From Devosia geojensis (GTDB taxonomy: Bacteria > Pseudomonadota > Alphaproteobacteria > Rhizobiales > Devosiaceae), in NCBI RefSeq assembly GCF_000969415.1, contig NZ_JZEX01000053.1, positions 1 to 34,367 on the forward strand: DNA of 34,367 bases. The letters run 5' to 3'. A model generated the notes under the pieces. That model was given only the letters and a program-made list of their open reading frames with translations, made no database searches and had not been told where the DNA came from. The translations under genes were made by a program, and so were the position numbers. Position 1 is the stretch's first letter; every line of letters begins with the position of its first letter. Below, one piece after another: positions 1 to 6,460 of this stretch.

Positions 1-85
1 CCACCCGCGCAACCCCGCGCGGCTTGTTCGGCAACAACGGAGCGATCATCCGCCACTCCGTCTCGCTGAGATCGTATCGCCCCAT
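1..85 (-). CDS. IS5-family transposase, N-terminal fragment cut by the window edge
   Basis: Only the first 28 codons are inside the window; the gene reads leftwards off position 1. The peptide begins MGRYDLSETEWRMIAPLLP and continues NKPRG, which is the typical opening of IS5-type DDE transposases of the IS427-like group (DUF4096-type N-terminal region). The ATG at 83-85 is preceded by a strong Shine-Dalgarno sequence (AAGGAG, 94-99) at good spacing. It lies about 70 bp beyond the xylA stop codon, so an insertion sequence sits directly downstream of the pentose genes. The terminal inverted repeat should lie between 86 and about 150, but it cannot be delimited with only one end present. Whether the element is intact is unknown. 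Confidence 0.8.
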   Translation of the reverse strand, partial: MGRYDLSETEWRMIAPLLPNKPRGVARV

Positions 86-153
86 TCAAGAGCTCCTTTC
101 GGAACCTTGAATCATCAACCCAAATCCTTCGCAACCGCTTATGAGTACGCGCT

Positions 154-1593
154 CTAGCCGGCGGCAGTGTAGGCCGTCTTGACCACGGTGAAGAACTCGG
201 CCGCGTACTTGCCCTGTTCGCGCGGGCCGTAGCTCGAGCCCTTGCGCCCGCCGAACGGCACGTGGAAGTCGACGCCCGCCGTCGGCACGTTGACCATCAC
301 CATGCCGGCTTCCGCGTTGCGCTTGAAGTGCGTCGCATATTTCAGCGACGTGGTGACGATGCCGGCCGAAAGCCCGAACTCGGTGTCGTTGGCCGTCGCC
401 AATGCTTCCTCGTAGTCCTTGACCTTGATGACGCTCGCCACCGGCCCGAAGATCTCCTCGCGCGAGATGCGCATGGAGTTGGTCGCCTCGGTAAAGAGCG
501 CCGGCTGCAGGAAATAGCCCTCGGTGTCGCGCGTGACACGATCGCCGCCGACGAGGAGCTTGGCGCCCTCGCCCTTGCCGATCTCGATGTAGTCGGTGTC
601 CTGCTTCAATTGGCTGGGGTCGACCACCGGACCGATCTCGGTGTCCTTGTGGAGTGCGTCGCCGACGCGCAGGTTGCGCGCGCGCTCGGCCAGCGCTTCG
701 ACGAATTTGTCGTGAATGCCTTCGGTCACGATCACGCGCGAGGACGCCGTGCAGCGCTGCCCGGTCGAGAAGAACGCCGACTGCGCCACGCTCTCGACAG
801 CGACCTTGAGGTCTGCGTCGTCGAGCACGACCGTTGGATTCTTGCCGCCCATCTCGAGCTGGAACTTGCGCCCGACCTTGATCGAGGCCTCCGCCACCCG
901 CCGGCCGGTGCCGACCGAGCCGGTGAAGGTGATGGCGTTGACATCGGGGCTGTCGAGCATCGTCTGCCCGACGACGGAGCCCTTGCCCATGACGAGATTG
1001 AGCACGCCCTTGGGCAGTCCCGCGCGCGTCAGGATGTCCACGATCGCCCAGGTCGAGCCCGGCACCAGGTCCGCCGGCTTGATGACGACGGTGTTGCCGT
1101 AGCAGAGCGCGGGCGCGATCTTCCATGAGGGAATGGCGATGGGGAAGTTCCACGGCGTGATGATGCCGACCACACCGATCGGCTCGCGGGTGATCTCCAC
1201 CCCGATTCCCGGCCGCGCGCTCGGCAGGATTTCGCCCGCCAGCCGCAGCGTCTCGCCGGCGAAGAAGTCGAAGATCTGCCCGGCGCGGGTCACCTCGCCG
1301 ATGCCCTCGGGCAGCGTCTTGCCTTCCTCGCGGCTCAAAAGCTCGCCAAGCTCCTGCTTGCGCGCCAGGATCTCGTCCGCGGTCTTTCTGAGGATCGCGT
1401 GGCGCTCGAGGATGCCCGAGCGCGACCAGGCCGGGAACGCGGCCTTCGCCGCTGCAATCGCCTGCTTGGTCTCCTCGACGGTCGCGCGAGCATAGACGCC
1501 CACCACGTCCTTGATGTTGGAGGGATTGATGTTCTCGACCCCGTCCGTGCCCACCCATTCGCCGTCGATCAGGTTCTTGTAGAGTTCGGTCAT
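154..1593 (-). CDS. xylA: Alpha-ketoglutaric semialdehyde (2,5-dioxopentanoate) dehydrogenase, Weimberg pathway
   Basis: A 479-residue NAD(P)-dependent aldehyde dehydrogenase that would oxidise 2-oxoglutarate semialdehyde to 2-oxoglutarate in the cytosol. The ALDH landmarks are visible: TPWNF near residue 146 (Asn149), the nucleotide-binding FTGSVGTG at 223-230, the general base Glu247 in LEMGGKNP, and the nucleophile Cys281 in STGQRCTASS. The C-terminal signature FGGRKGSSYGPREQGKY is typical of the YcbD/Caulobacter XylA-like ALDH group. Substrate assignment rests on the neighbour 26 bp upstream, which resembles Caulobacter XylX, the enzyme of the preceding step. The two form one minus-strand transcription unit. 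Shine-Dalgarno is modest (AAAGG). In other contexts related enzymes serve glucarate or arabinose degradation, so the precise pathway is inferred. Confidence 0.85.
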   Translation of the reverse strand: MTELYKNLIDGEWVGTDGVENINPSNIKDVVGVYARATVEETKQAIAAAKAAFPAWSRSGILERHAILRKTADEILARKQELGELLSREEGKTLPEGIGEVTRAGQIFDFFAGETLRLAGEILPSARPGIGVEITREPIGVVGIITPWNFPIAIPSWKIAPALCYGNTVVIKPADLVPGSTWAIVDILTRAGLPKGVLNLVMGKGSVVGQTMLDSPDVNAITFTGSVGTGRRVAEASIKVGRKFQLEMGGKNPTVVLDDADLKVAVESVAQSAFFSTGQRCTASSRVIVTEGIHDKFVEALAERARNLRVGDALHKDTEIGPVVDPSQLKQDTDYIEIGKGEGAKLLVGGDRVTRDTEGYFLQPALFTEATNSMRISREEIFGPVASVIKVKDYEEALATANDTEFGLSAGIVTTSLKYATHFKRNAEAGMVMVNVPTAGVDFHVPFGGRKGSSYGPREQGKYAAEFFTVVKTAYTAAG

Positions 1594-1619
1594 CGTGAAA
1601 GCCTTTGGTTAGTGGGTAG

Positions 1620-2771
1620 CTAGAGAAGGTCTGCCTTGGCCAGATCGCGCAGCAGATGGCTCGTGCCGTAAGTCCAGGGCGGACATTCGGTTGCGAGCAG
1701 CACGCGGTTGGAGAGCGTGCCAAGCGTCGGTGTCGATATCGAGACGATGTCGTCGAGCTTGTGGGTGAAACCCTTGCCCGCCCCGTCGCGATCCTGAATC
1801 GGCGCGAACATGGTGCCGAGATAGAGCACCAGCCCGTCCGGATACTGGTGATGCGGCCCGATGGTGGCGGTGACGAGCGACTCGGGGGTCCGCGAGATCT
1901 GGCTCATCGACGAGCGCCCCTTGAGCTCGAACCCGTCCTCGCCAGTGACGGTGAGATCGATGTCGGCCTGCGAAATCGTCTCCAGCGTGAACACATCGTC
2001 AAAGAGTCGCACGAACGGGCCCAGCGAGGCCGAAGCGTTGTTGTCCTTTGCCTTGCCGAGCAGCAGCGCCGAGCGCCCCTCGACGTCGCGCAGGTTGACG
2101 TCGTTGCCGAGCGTCGCCCCGAGGATGCGCCCGCGGCTCGACACCACCAGCGCCACTTCCGGCTCCGGGTTGTTCCAGCTCGAAACCGGGTGCAGCCCGA
2201 CGTCGGCCCCGTGGCCGACCGAAGACATCGGCTGGCCTTTGGTGAAGATCTCCGCGTCCGGCCCGATGCCGACCTCGAGATACTGGCTCCAGACGCCCCG
2301 CGCGATCAGCGCATGCTTGACCTTCATGGCCGCTTCAGAGCCTGGAACGAGCTGCGAAAGGTCGGTGCCGATGAGATCGAGGATTTCCTTGCGCAGCGCG
2401 TCGGCCCGCCCGGCATCGCCCCGCGCCTGCTCCTCGATCACCCGCTCGAGCAACGAGACGACGAAGGTCACGCCCGAAGCCTTGATCGCCTGCAGATCGA
2501 CAGGAGAAAGCAGCGACGGCTTGCCGTCGTCCGAACCGGAGGACCAACTGTTGCCGACGATCGCCTCGACGTCCCCGATGGCCTCGCCCCTGGCGGAGGC
2601 CACGTATCCCGCAGGATCGTCGCTTTCGGCGATATCTCGTACGGTTGCGAAACCCTTGGCGGTGATGTCGATCACCGCACCGTCGCGCACCGTGACGATC
2701 ACCGGATGCAGCACGCCGGGCCTTCTGGCTCTTCCGACAAGGATACCTTCGGCCGGCACGACAGCACTCAT
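1620..2771 (-). CDS. xylX: 2-keto-3-deoxy-xylonate dehydratase, fumarylacetoacetate-hydrolase family
   Basis: A 383-residue member of the FAH superfamily closely resembling Caulobacter XylX, which dehydrates 2-keto-3-deoxy-D-xylonate to 2-oxoglutarate semialdehyde. Shared blocks seen here include a central helix with VSLLERVIEE (105-114), the SQYLEVGIGPDAEIFTKG stretch (162-179), the acidic metal-binding segment WNNPEPEV (199-206), GNDVNLRD (222-229) and KAKDNN (240-245). The length matches the family, about 385-393 residues. The product is the substrate of the dehydrogenase encoded immediately downstream, so the pair supplies the end of the oxidative pentose route into the TCA cycle. The xylose dehydrogenase, lactonase and xylonate dehydratase are not in the window. 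It could instead act on L-arabonate-derived 2-keto-3-deoxyarabonate, which has the same product. Confidence 0.87.
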   Translation of the reverse strand: MSAVVPAEGILVGRARRPGVLHPVIVTVRDGAVIDITAKGFATVRDIAESDDPAGYVASARGEAIGDVEAIVGNSWSSGSDDGKPSLLSPVDLQAIKASGVTFVVSLLERVIEEQARGDAGRADALRKEILDLIGTDLSQLVPGSEAAMKVKHALIARGVWSQYLEVGIGPDAEIFTKGQPMSSVGHGADVGLHPVSSWNNPEPEVALVVSSRGRILGATLGNDVNLRDVEGRSALLLGKAKDNNASASLGPFVRLFDDVFTLETISQADIDLTVTGEDGFELKGRSSMSQISRTPESLVTATIGPHHQYPDGLVLYLGTMFAPIQDRDGAGKGFTHKLDDIVSISTPTLGTLSNRVLLATECPPWTYGTSHLLRDLAKADLL

Positions 2772-2863
2772 GATCGCTTCCCCGCACTAAAATGTCAGGC
2801 CGTGAGTAACCCGCCGTACGCCTTCGGCGCAAGCGCTACGTACCTCAACCTTTGGTTGGAGGC

Positions 2864-3009
2864 GGGACCAATCGCCATTCGGCTCAGGCTGAGTCGAAAA
2901 TGGTGGGTTTCGAGAACCGGAGCGGAGCGTACCTTGATGGTACGTGAGCACCGGAAGCGTAGAAACCCGGTATTTGCAGGCCAGCCTCAGCCGAATGGCG
3001 ATTGGTCCC
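2864..3009. repeat. 146-bp imperfect palindromic intergenic element
   Basis: Outer arms 2864-2891 and 2982-3009 are reverse complements over 27 of 28 positions (outer motif GGGACCAATCGCCATTCGGC). Inside, GGGTTT (2905-2910) pairs with AAACCC (2963-2968). The centre holds a perfect small hairpin CGTACC-TTGAT-GGTACG (2928-2944). The whole block could form one long cruciform or RNA stem between the divergently transcribed xylX and the DUF541 gene. It has no coding potential of its own, and open frames across it are incidental. It looks like a dispersed MITE- or REP-like element; I recall similar sequences between genes in other proteobacteria but cannot name the family. Confidence 0.8.
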
Positions 3010-3097
3010 ACAGGTTCGTTCAACTCCGGTTCATGTGCGCCCCATTACTGACGCAATGCTGGCGACAGGTGCCGGCATAATTTCAAGGAGTTTCAGC

Positions 3098-3811
3098 ATG
3101 CGTCTGCTTACCGGTCTCGTTCCCCTGGTCCTGACCGCCGGCTTCGCGCTGCCCGTCTATGCGGGCACCATTTCCATCGACGGCCGCGGGGAAGTGACCG
3201 CCGCTCCCGACACCGCCTTCATCAATTCCGGCGTCACCACCCAGGGCAACACGGCCCGCGAGGCGCTCGACGCCAACAGCGAGGCAATGGCCGATCTCAT
3301 CGATGCGCTCAGGGAAGCCGGCATCGAATCTCGCGATATCCAGACCTCGGGGTTCTCGGTCAGCCCGAACTACGTCTATTCGGACGAACGCGACGAGAAC
3401 GGCTACAGCCTGCCACCCAAGATCAGCGGCTATCAGGTCTCCAATTCGGTCTCCGTGCGCGTGCGTGATCTCGAAGCGCTCGGCCAGATCCTCGATCGCT
3501 CGGTCACCGTCGGCGCCAACACCGTCAACGGCGTTTCCTTCTCGGTGGCCGACCCCGGCGACCTTTACGACGAAGCCCGCCGCGCCGCCTTCGCCGATGC
3601 CCGCCGCAAGGCCGAGCTCTATGCGGAGGTTGCCGGCGAACCGCTGGGCGAGATCGAGAAGATCGCCGAGAGCCAGACCTTCGACCAGCCGCCCCGCCCG
3701 ATGATGGAAGCCGCGTACGCGCGCGCCGGCGATGCCTCGGTGCCGATCGAAGGCGGCGAGCTCACCTTCTCCATCGTCGTTCAGGTGGAGTGGGAATTGG
3801 GCAACAGCTGA
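3098..3811 (+). CDS. Secreted SIMPL-domain (DUF541) protein
   Basis: A 237-residue exported protein of the SIMPL/DUF541 family (E. coli YggE-like). Residues 1-22 form a signal peptide ending PVYA. The mature part starts with the characteristic GxGxVxxxPD-like segment (ISIDGRGEVTAAPDTAFI). It also has the family's IQTSGFSVSPNYVY and KISGYQVSNSVSVRVRD blocks and the C-terminal ARRKAELYAEVAG helix. The start ATG at 3098 follows AAGGAG at 3085-3090; an in-frame extension to 3002 would enter the palindromic repeat and is rejected. Function in the family is poorly defined, with reports of envelope or oxidative stress roles. It is probably monocistronic, with a T-rich stretch just after the stop. 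Confidence 0.88.
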   Translation: MRLLTGLVPLVLTAGFALPVYAGTISIDGRGEVTAAPDTAFINSGVTTQGNTAREALDANSEAMADLIDALREAGIESRDIQTSGFSVSPNYVYSDERDENGYSLPPKISGYQVSNSVSVRVRDLEALGQILDRSVTVGANTVNGVSFSVADPGDLYDEARRAAFADARRKAELYAEVAGEPLGEIEKIAESQTFDQPPRPMMEAAYARAGDASVPIEGGELTFSIVVQVEWELGNS

Positions 3812-3838
3812 CCCTTTTTCTCGCCCGCAGGCTGGATT

Positions 3839-4004
3839 GCGGCAACTGCCGCCACTATCTGCGGGTTGAAATCGAGTTCCCCTTCGTTAACAGAGGGGGC
3901 TTGGGGAGGTGGGAGCTTCCACCGTAGTCACTGATCGCTCCCACCGACCTCTCTTTCGGCCGGCCGGAAAGCACCTCGTCGAGGAACGCTTTCCGGCCGG
4001 TTTT
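3839..4004 (+). ncRNA. Structured intergenic region, possible small RNA or leader
   Basis: The spacer between the DUF541 and RibD-like genes contains consecutive hairpins. GCGGCA (3839-3844) pairs with TGCCGC (3847-3852). CCCC...GGGG surrounds a GTTAAC loop near 3880-3898. GGTGGGAGC (3908-3916) pairs perfectly with GCTCCCACC (3937-3945). The last is a 13-bp perfect stem followed by TTTT. This is what an independent small RNA or a long structured 5' leader would look like. No known riboswitch consensus was recognised; FMN was considered because the downstream gene is RibD-like, but the FMN core is absent. The boundaries are a guess and a promoter was not identified. Confidence 0.35.
3960..4004 (+). 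terminator. Rho-independent terminator
   Basis: A perfect 13-bp stem (CCGGCCGGAAAGC at 3960-3972 with its complement at 3988-4000), a 15-nt loop and an immediate TTTT tract at 4001-4004. It lies 150 bp after the DUF541 stop and 76 bp before the next start. It therefore ends either the DUF541 transcript or a short RNA made from the spacer. Confidence 0.75.
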
Positions 4005-4079
4005 GCGTTTGCTTGCAGAAGCCGCTGACGAACCCGCGGCGCATGGTGGCATCCTGGGCGCGAACCGGAGGCAGGTGCA

Positions 4080-4871
4080 ATGGAACATTCGTCGGAAACG
4101 GATCGGCCACGAGTCGTGGTAGCGGTCAACGCATCGGTCGACGGGCGCATCGCGCTCCGGCGTAACGCTCCGTTGATGCAGGAGGAGTCCGGCCGAATCT
4201 GGCATGCGCTCTGGCCGGCCAGTACGCGGGACGTCGAGGCGGCTCGGACCGAAGACATTGCGCGAACCTATGCGCCCCAGGCGATGCTCGAGGGCAGCGG
4301 CTCTCTGGTCGCGGAGTCGGCAGGCTCACCAGACGGCCTCGATGCGCGTTTCGAAGGAGCGACAGAAGACCTCTATTCGGACTTCCTGCCTGTGTCGGTC
4401 CGCGAACGGCCGGGCCATGGCAAATGGTTCACGGTCGTCGACAGCAGGGGCCGCATACGCTGGACGATGAAGCATCAGGGCGAATACGACGTCCTGGTGC
4501 TGGTGGCGCGGGCGACGCCGCCCTCCTACCTCGCCTATTTGCGTGCCGAGGGCATCTCCTATCTCGTTGCCGGAGAGGAGCGGGTCGATCTTGCCGAAGC
4601 GCTGCGCCGGATGCGTGATCGGCTGGCAGTGACCTGCGTGGTCTCGACGGCCGGCGGCAGCCTCAATGGCGCTCTCCTCCGCGCCGGATTGGTCGACGTC
4701 ATCGACCTGCTCGTCGGTCCGATGGCCATCGGCGGCGCGGACACGCCAAGCGTTTTCGATGGCCCGCCGCTGGAGGCCGGCGCAATGCCCACGCGTTTGC
4801 GGCTGGTATCGGCGCATGTGGAGACCGATGGGCTCCTGCGCCTGCGCTACGACGTCGAGCGTGGGCTTTGA
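4080..4871 (+). CDS. RibD C-terminal-domain (dihydrofolate reductase-like) reductase
   Basis: 263 residues with the RibD_C/bacterial bifunctional deaminase-reductase C-terminal fold. The N-terminal strand RVVVAVNASVDGRIA binds NADPH in this family, and the late motif STAGGSLNGALLRAGLVD matches the GGxxLnxxLLraGLvDE signature. The cytidine-deaminase-like half of RibD is absent, so this is a stand-alone reductase of uncertain substrate (pyrimidine, pterin or unrelated). GGAGG at 4066-4070 supports the start. It converges with the TauE/SafE gene, leaving only 2 bp between the stops. A structured spacer lies upstream, but nothing specifically ties it to riboflavin control. Confidence 0.8.
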   Translation: MEHSSETDRPRVVVAVNASVDGRIALRRNAPLMQEESGRIWHALWPASTRDVEAARTEDIARTYAPQAMLEGSGSLVAESAGSPDGLDARFEGATEDLYSDFLPVSVRERPGHGKWFTVVDSRGRIRWTMKHQGEYDVLVLVARATPPSYLAYLRAEGISYLVAGEERVDLAEALRRMRDRLAVTCVVSTAGGSLNGALLRAGLVDVIDLLVGPMAIGGADTPSVFDGPPLEAGAMPTRLRLVSAHVETDGLLRLRYDVERGL

Positions 4872-4873
4872 GC

Positions 4874-5704
4874 CTATCCTGTGATCACCTTCCAGAGCAT
4901 GTTGAGCCCGACCAGCACCAGGAAGACGGCGAAGACGTATTTGAGCGTTTTCTGGTCGAGCCGATGGGCGAGCGCGGCCCCGAGCGGCGCGAAGGCTGCC
5001 GCGAGCGTCGCCACCAGCACCAGCGCCGCGAGATTGATGTAACCGACGCTGAGTGGCGGCAGCCCCTCGACGCCCCAGCCGGAGATGATGAAGCCGACGG
5101 TTCCCGCAAACGCGATCACCACCCCGAGCGCCGCCGAGGTACCGACGGCCTGGTGCATGGTCGCCCCGAACGCCACCTGCGTCGGCACCGAGAGCGATCC
5201 GCCCCCGATGCCCATCAGCGCCGAGATGTAGCCGACGACGAACGCGCAGATGCGGTGGGTTAGGCTCGAGCCGTTGAGATGCCCCATCAGCCGCGTCTGG
5301 AAGGCGAAGACGATGTTGGCCGCGATCACGAAAGCCATCACGGCGAAGACGATGCGCAGCACGTCCCCCGAATAGAGCCCCGCCATCAACCCGCCGATCA
5401 GCGTGCCGGCGAGGATGAACGGCGCCCAGAGCCTGAACACCTTCATGTCCAGCGCCCCTCGCTTGTGATGCGAGCGCGCGCTCATGATGCCCGTCGGGAT
5501 GATGATGGCCAATGAGGTGCCGACCGCCACGTGCATGACGACGTCCGGGTCGTAACCGAGCCAGAGGAGTGCCGTGGAAAGCGCCGGCACGATGATCGCC
5601 CCGCCCCCGATGCCGAGCAGCCCCGCCGCGAGCCCCGAGAACACGCCTGTGACCATCAGACCGGCGACGAATGGCCAGTAGGCAGCCAGCTCGCTCCATT
5701 CCAT
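4874..5704 (-). CDS. TauE/SafE-family membrane permease
   Basis: A 276-residue integral inner-membrane protein with about eight hydrophobic segments and the two internally repeated glycine-rich motifs of the family: GIGGGAIIVP (about 31-40) and GIGGGSLSVP (about 165-174). Members export sulfite, sulfoacetate or other organosulfur anions, and some take them up. It starts 3 bp after the yjbQ-like gene, so the two are co-transcribed. The window also contains a rhodanese and a YeeE permease around 23-25 kb, but there is no direct link to them. Substrate cannot be read from sequence. Confidence 0.9.
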   Translation of the reverse strand: MEWSELAAYWPFVAGLMVTGVFSGLAAGLLGIGGGAIIVPALSTALLWLGYDPDVVMHVAVGTSLAIIIPTGIMSARSHHKRGALDMKVFRLWAPFILAGTLIGGLMAGLYSGDVLRIVFAVMAFVIAANIVFAFQTRLMGHLNGSSLTHRICAFVVGYISALMGIGGGSLSVPTQVAFGATMHQAVGTSAALGVVIAFAGTVGFIISGWGVEGLPPLSVGYINLAALVLVATLAAAFAPLGAALAHRLDQKTLKYVFAVFLVLVGLNMLWKVITG

Positions 5705-5707
5705 CCG

Positions 5708-6127
5708 CTATTCTCCGATGACGTGCAGCACCACCTGCCGTCGGTGCGGCTGCGTGCGGTGCTCGAAAAGGTAGATGCCCTGCCAGGTGCCGAGCACCGG
5801 CTGCGCATCGATCACGGGGATGGACAGCGACGTCTGCGTCAGCGCGGCCCTGATGTGGGCCGGCATGTCGTCGGCGCCTTCGGTGGTGTGGGTCAGCCAT
5901 TCCATCCCTTCCGGCACCAGTCGACGGAAATAGCCCTCGAGGTCGACCTGTACGTCCGGATCGGCGTTCTCCTGGATGAGGAGCGAGCACGACGTATGTC
6001 GCACATAGACCGTCAGCACGCCCTTGCCCACGCCCGAGCCCGCTACGAAACCGCGCACGCTCCGCGTGAACTCGGTAAGGCCCTTGCCTGCGGTGGCGAT
6101 GGTCAGCGTTTCGAACGCTTGCTGCAT
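5708..6127 (-). CDS. yjbQ: YjbQ-family (UPF0047) protein
   Basis: A 139-residue member of the UPF0047/YjbQ family, annotated in places as a secondary thiamine-phosphate synthase because some members have weak thiamin phosphate synthase activity in vitro. Family motifs are all present: VRHTSCSLLIQENADP (about 42-57), LTHTTEGADDMPAHIR (about 78-93) and LGTWQGIYLFEHR (about 111-123), with the conserved His residues that probably bind metal. I chose ATG 6125-6127, which has GAGG eight bases upstream. A GTG two codons earlier would sit too close to that ribosome-binding site. It is the first gene of a two-gene unit with the TauE/SafE permease. Confidence 0.87.
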   Translation of the reverse strand: MQQAFETLTIATAGKGLTEFTRSVRGFVAGSGVGKGVLTVYVRHTSCSLLIQENADPDVQVDLEGYFRRLVPEGMEWLTHTTEGADDMPAHIRAALTQTSLSIPVIDAQPVLGTWQGIYLFEHRTQPHRRQVVLHVIGE

Positions 6128-6460
6128 GGGCACGCCTCGGGAGAGTGGTCGGAAAGGACACTGGCCCTAGCATCTTGCCGCATTTGCGCCAAGATCGGAC
6201 CGCTGGCCGAAGGTTCCGCACAGGAGTGGAACCCGGCATAGAACAGGGCGTTGCGGCTGGCGCGGGAGGATTGCTGCAGCAGTTTTGGAGCTGACCATTC
6301 GTTCAGGTTCGGTTCAGAACCACACACCAATGCTGTCTGTCCGCAATTTGGGAGCGGCACGCGCAAGGGACCGCCTATCGGCCTGGCGTGCCTGCTGCGA
6401 CAAGAAAAAACAGGGCCGGAGCGATTCGCCCCGGACCCGGCACGAGAAGGAAAACAACAG
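6128..6460. other. Intergenic region between divergent yjbQ and ompA-like genes
   Basis: A 333-bp non-coding spacer that must hold the promoters of both divergent genes. A GGAAC at 6228-6232 and a CGTT at 6249-6252, 16 bp apart, match the EcfG general-stress consensus. They are 210 bp from the start codon and could easily be chance. Tandem GTTCAG-like words occur near 6301-6320. A purine-rich ribosome-binding site (AGAAGGA, 6445-6451) precedes the ompA-like start. The open frame extending upstream of 6461 lacks coding character. Confidence 0.5.

Noticed and set aside
86..1723. Long antisense open frame (545 aa) across the aldehyde dehydrogenase gene
   Set aside because: The translation is Arg/Gly/Ala-rich without domain character. 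It is the expected by-product of high GC at third positions opposite a real ALDH gene.
3812..4079. FMN riboswitch ahead of the RibD-like gene
   Set aside because: The conserved FMN aptamer words are not present; only generic hairpins are seen.
3855..4258. Overlapping short minus-strand frames in the spacer after the DUF541 gene
   Set aside because: They cover the hairpin-rich region and the start of the RibD-like gene, with no start signals or recognisable protein.
4326..6239. 637-codon minus-strand frame over the RibD-like, TauE and YjbQ genes
   Set aside because: It spans three real genes in another frame and both strands' gene ends; no domain recognised.
6228..6252. Second GGAAC-N16-CGTT match upstream of the OmpA-family gene
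   Set aside because: It is about 210 bp from the start codon. A 9-bp match with flexible spacing is expected by chance about once in a window this size.
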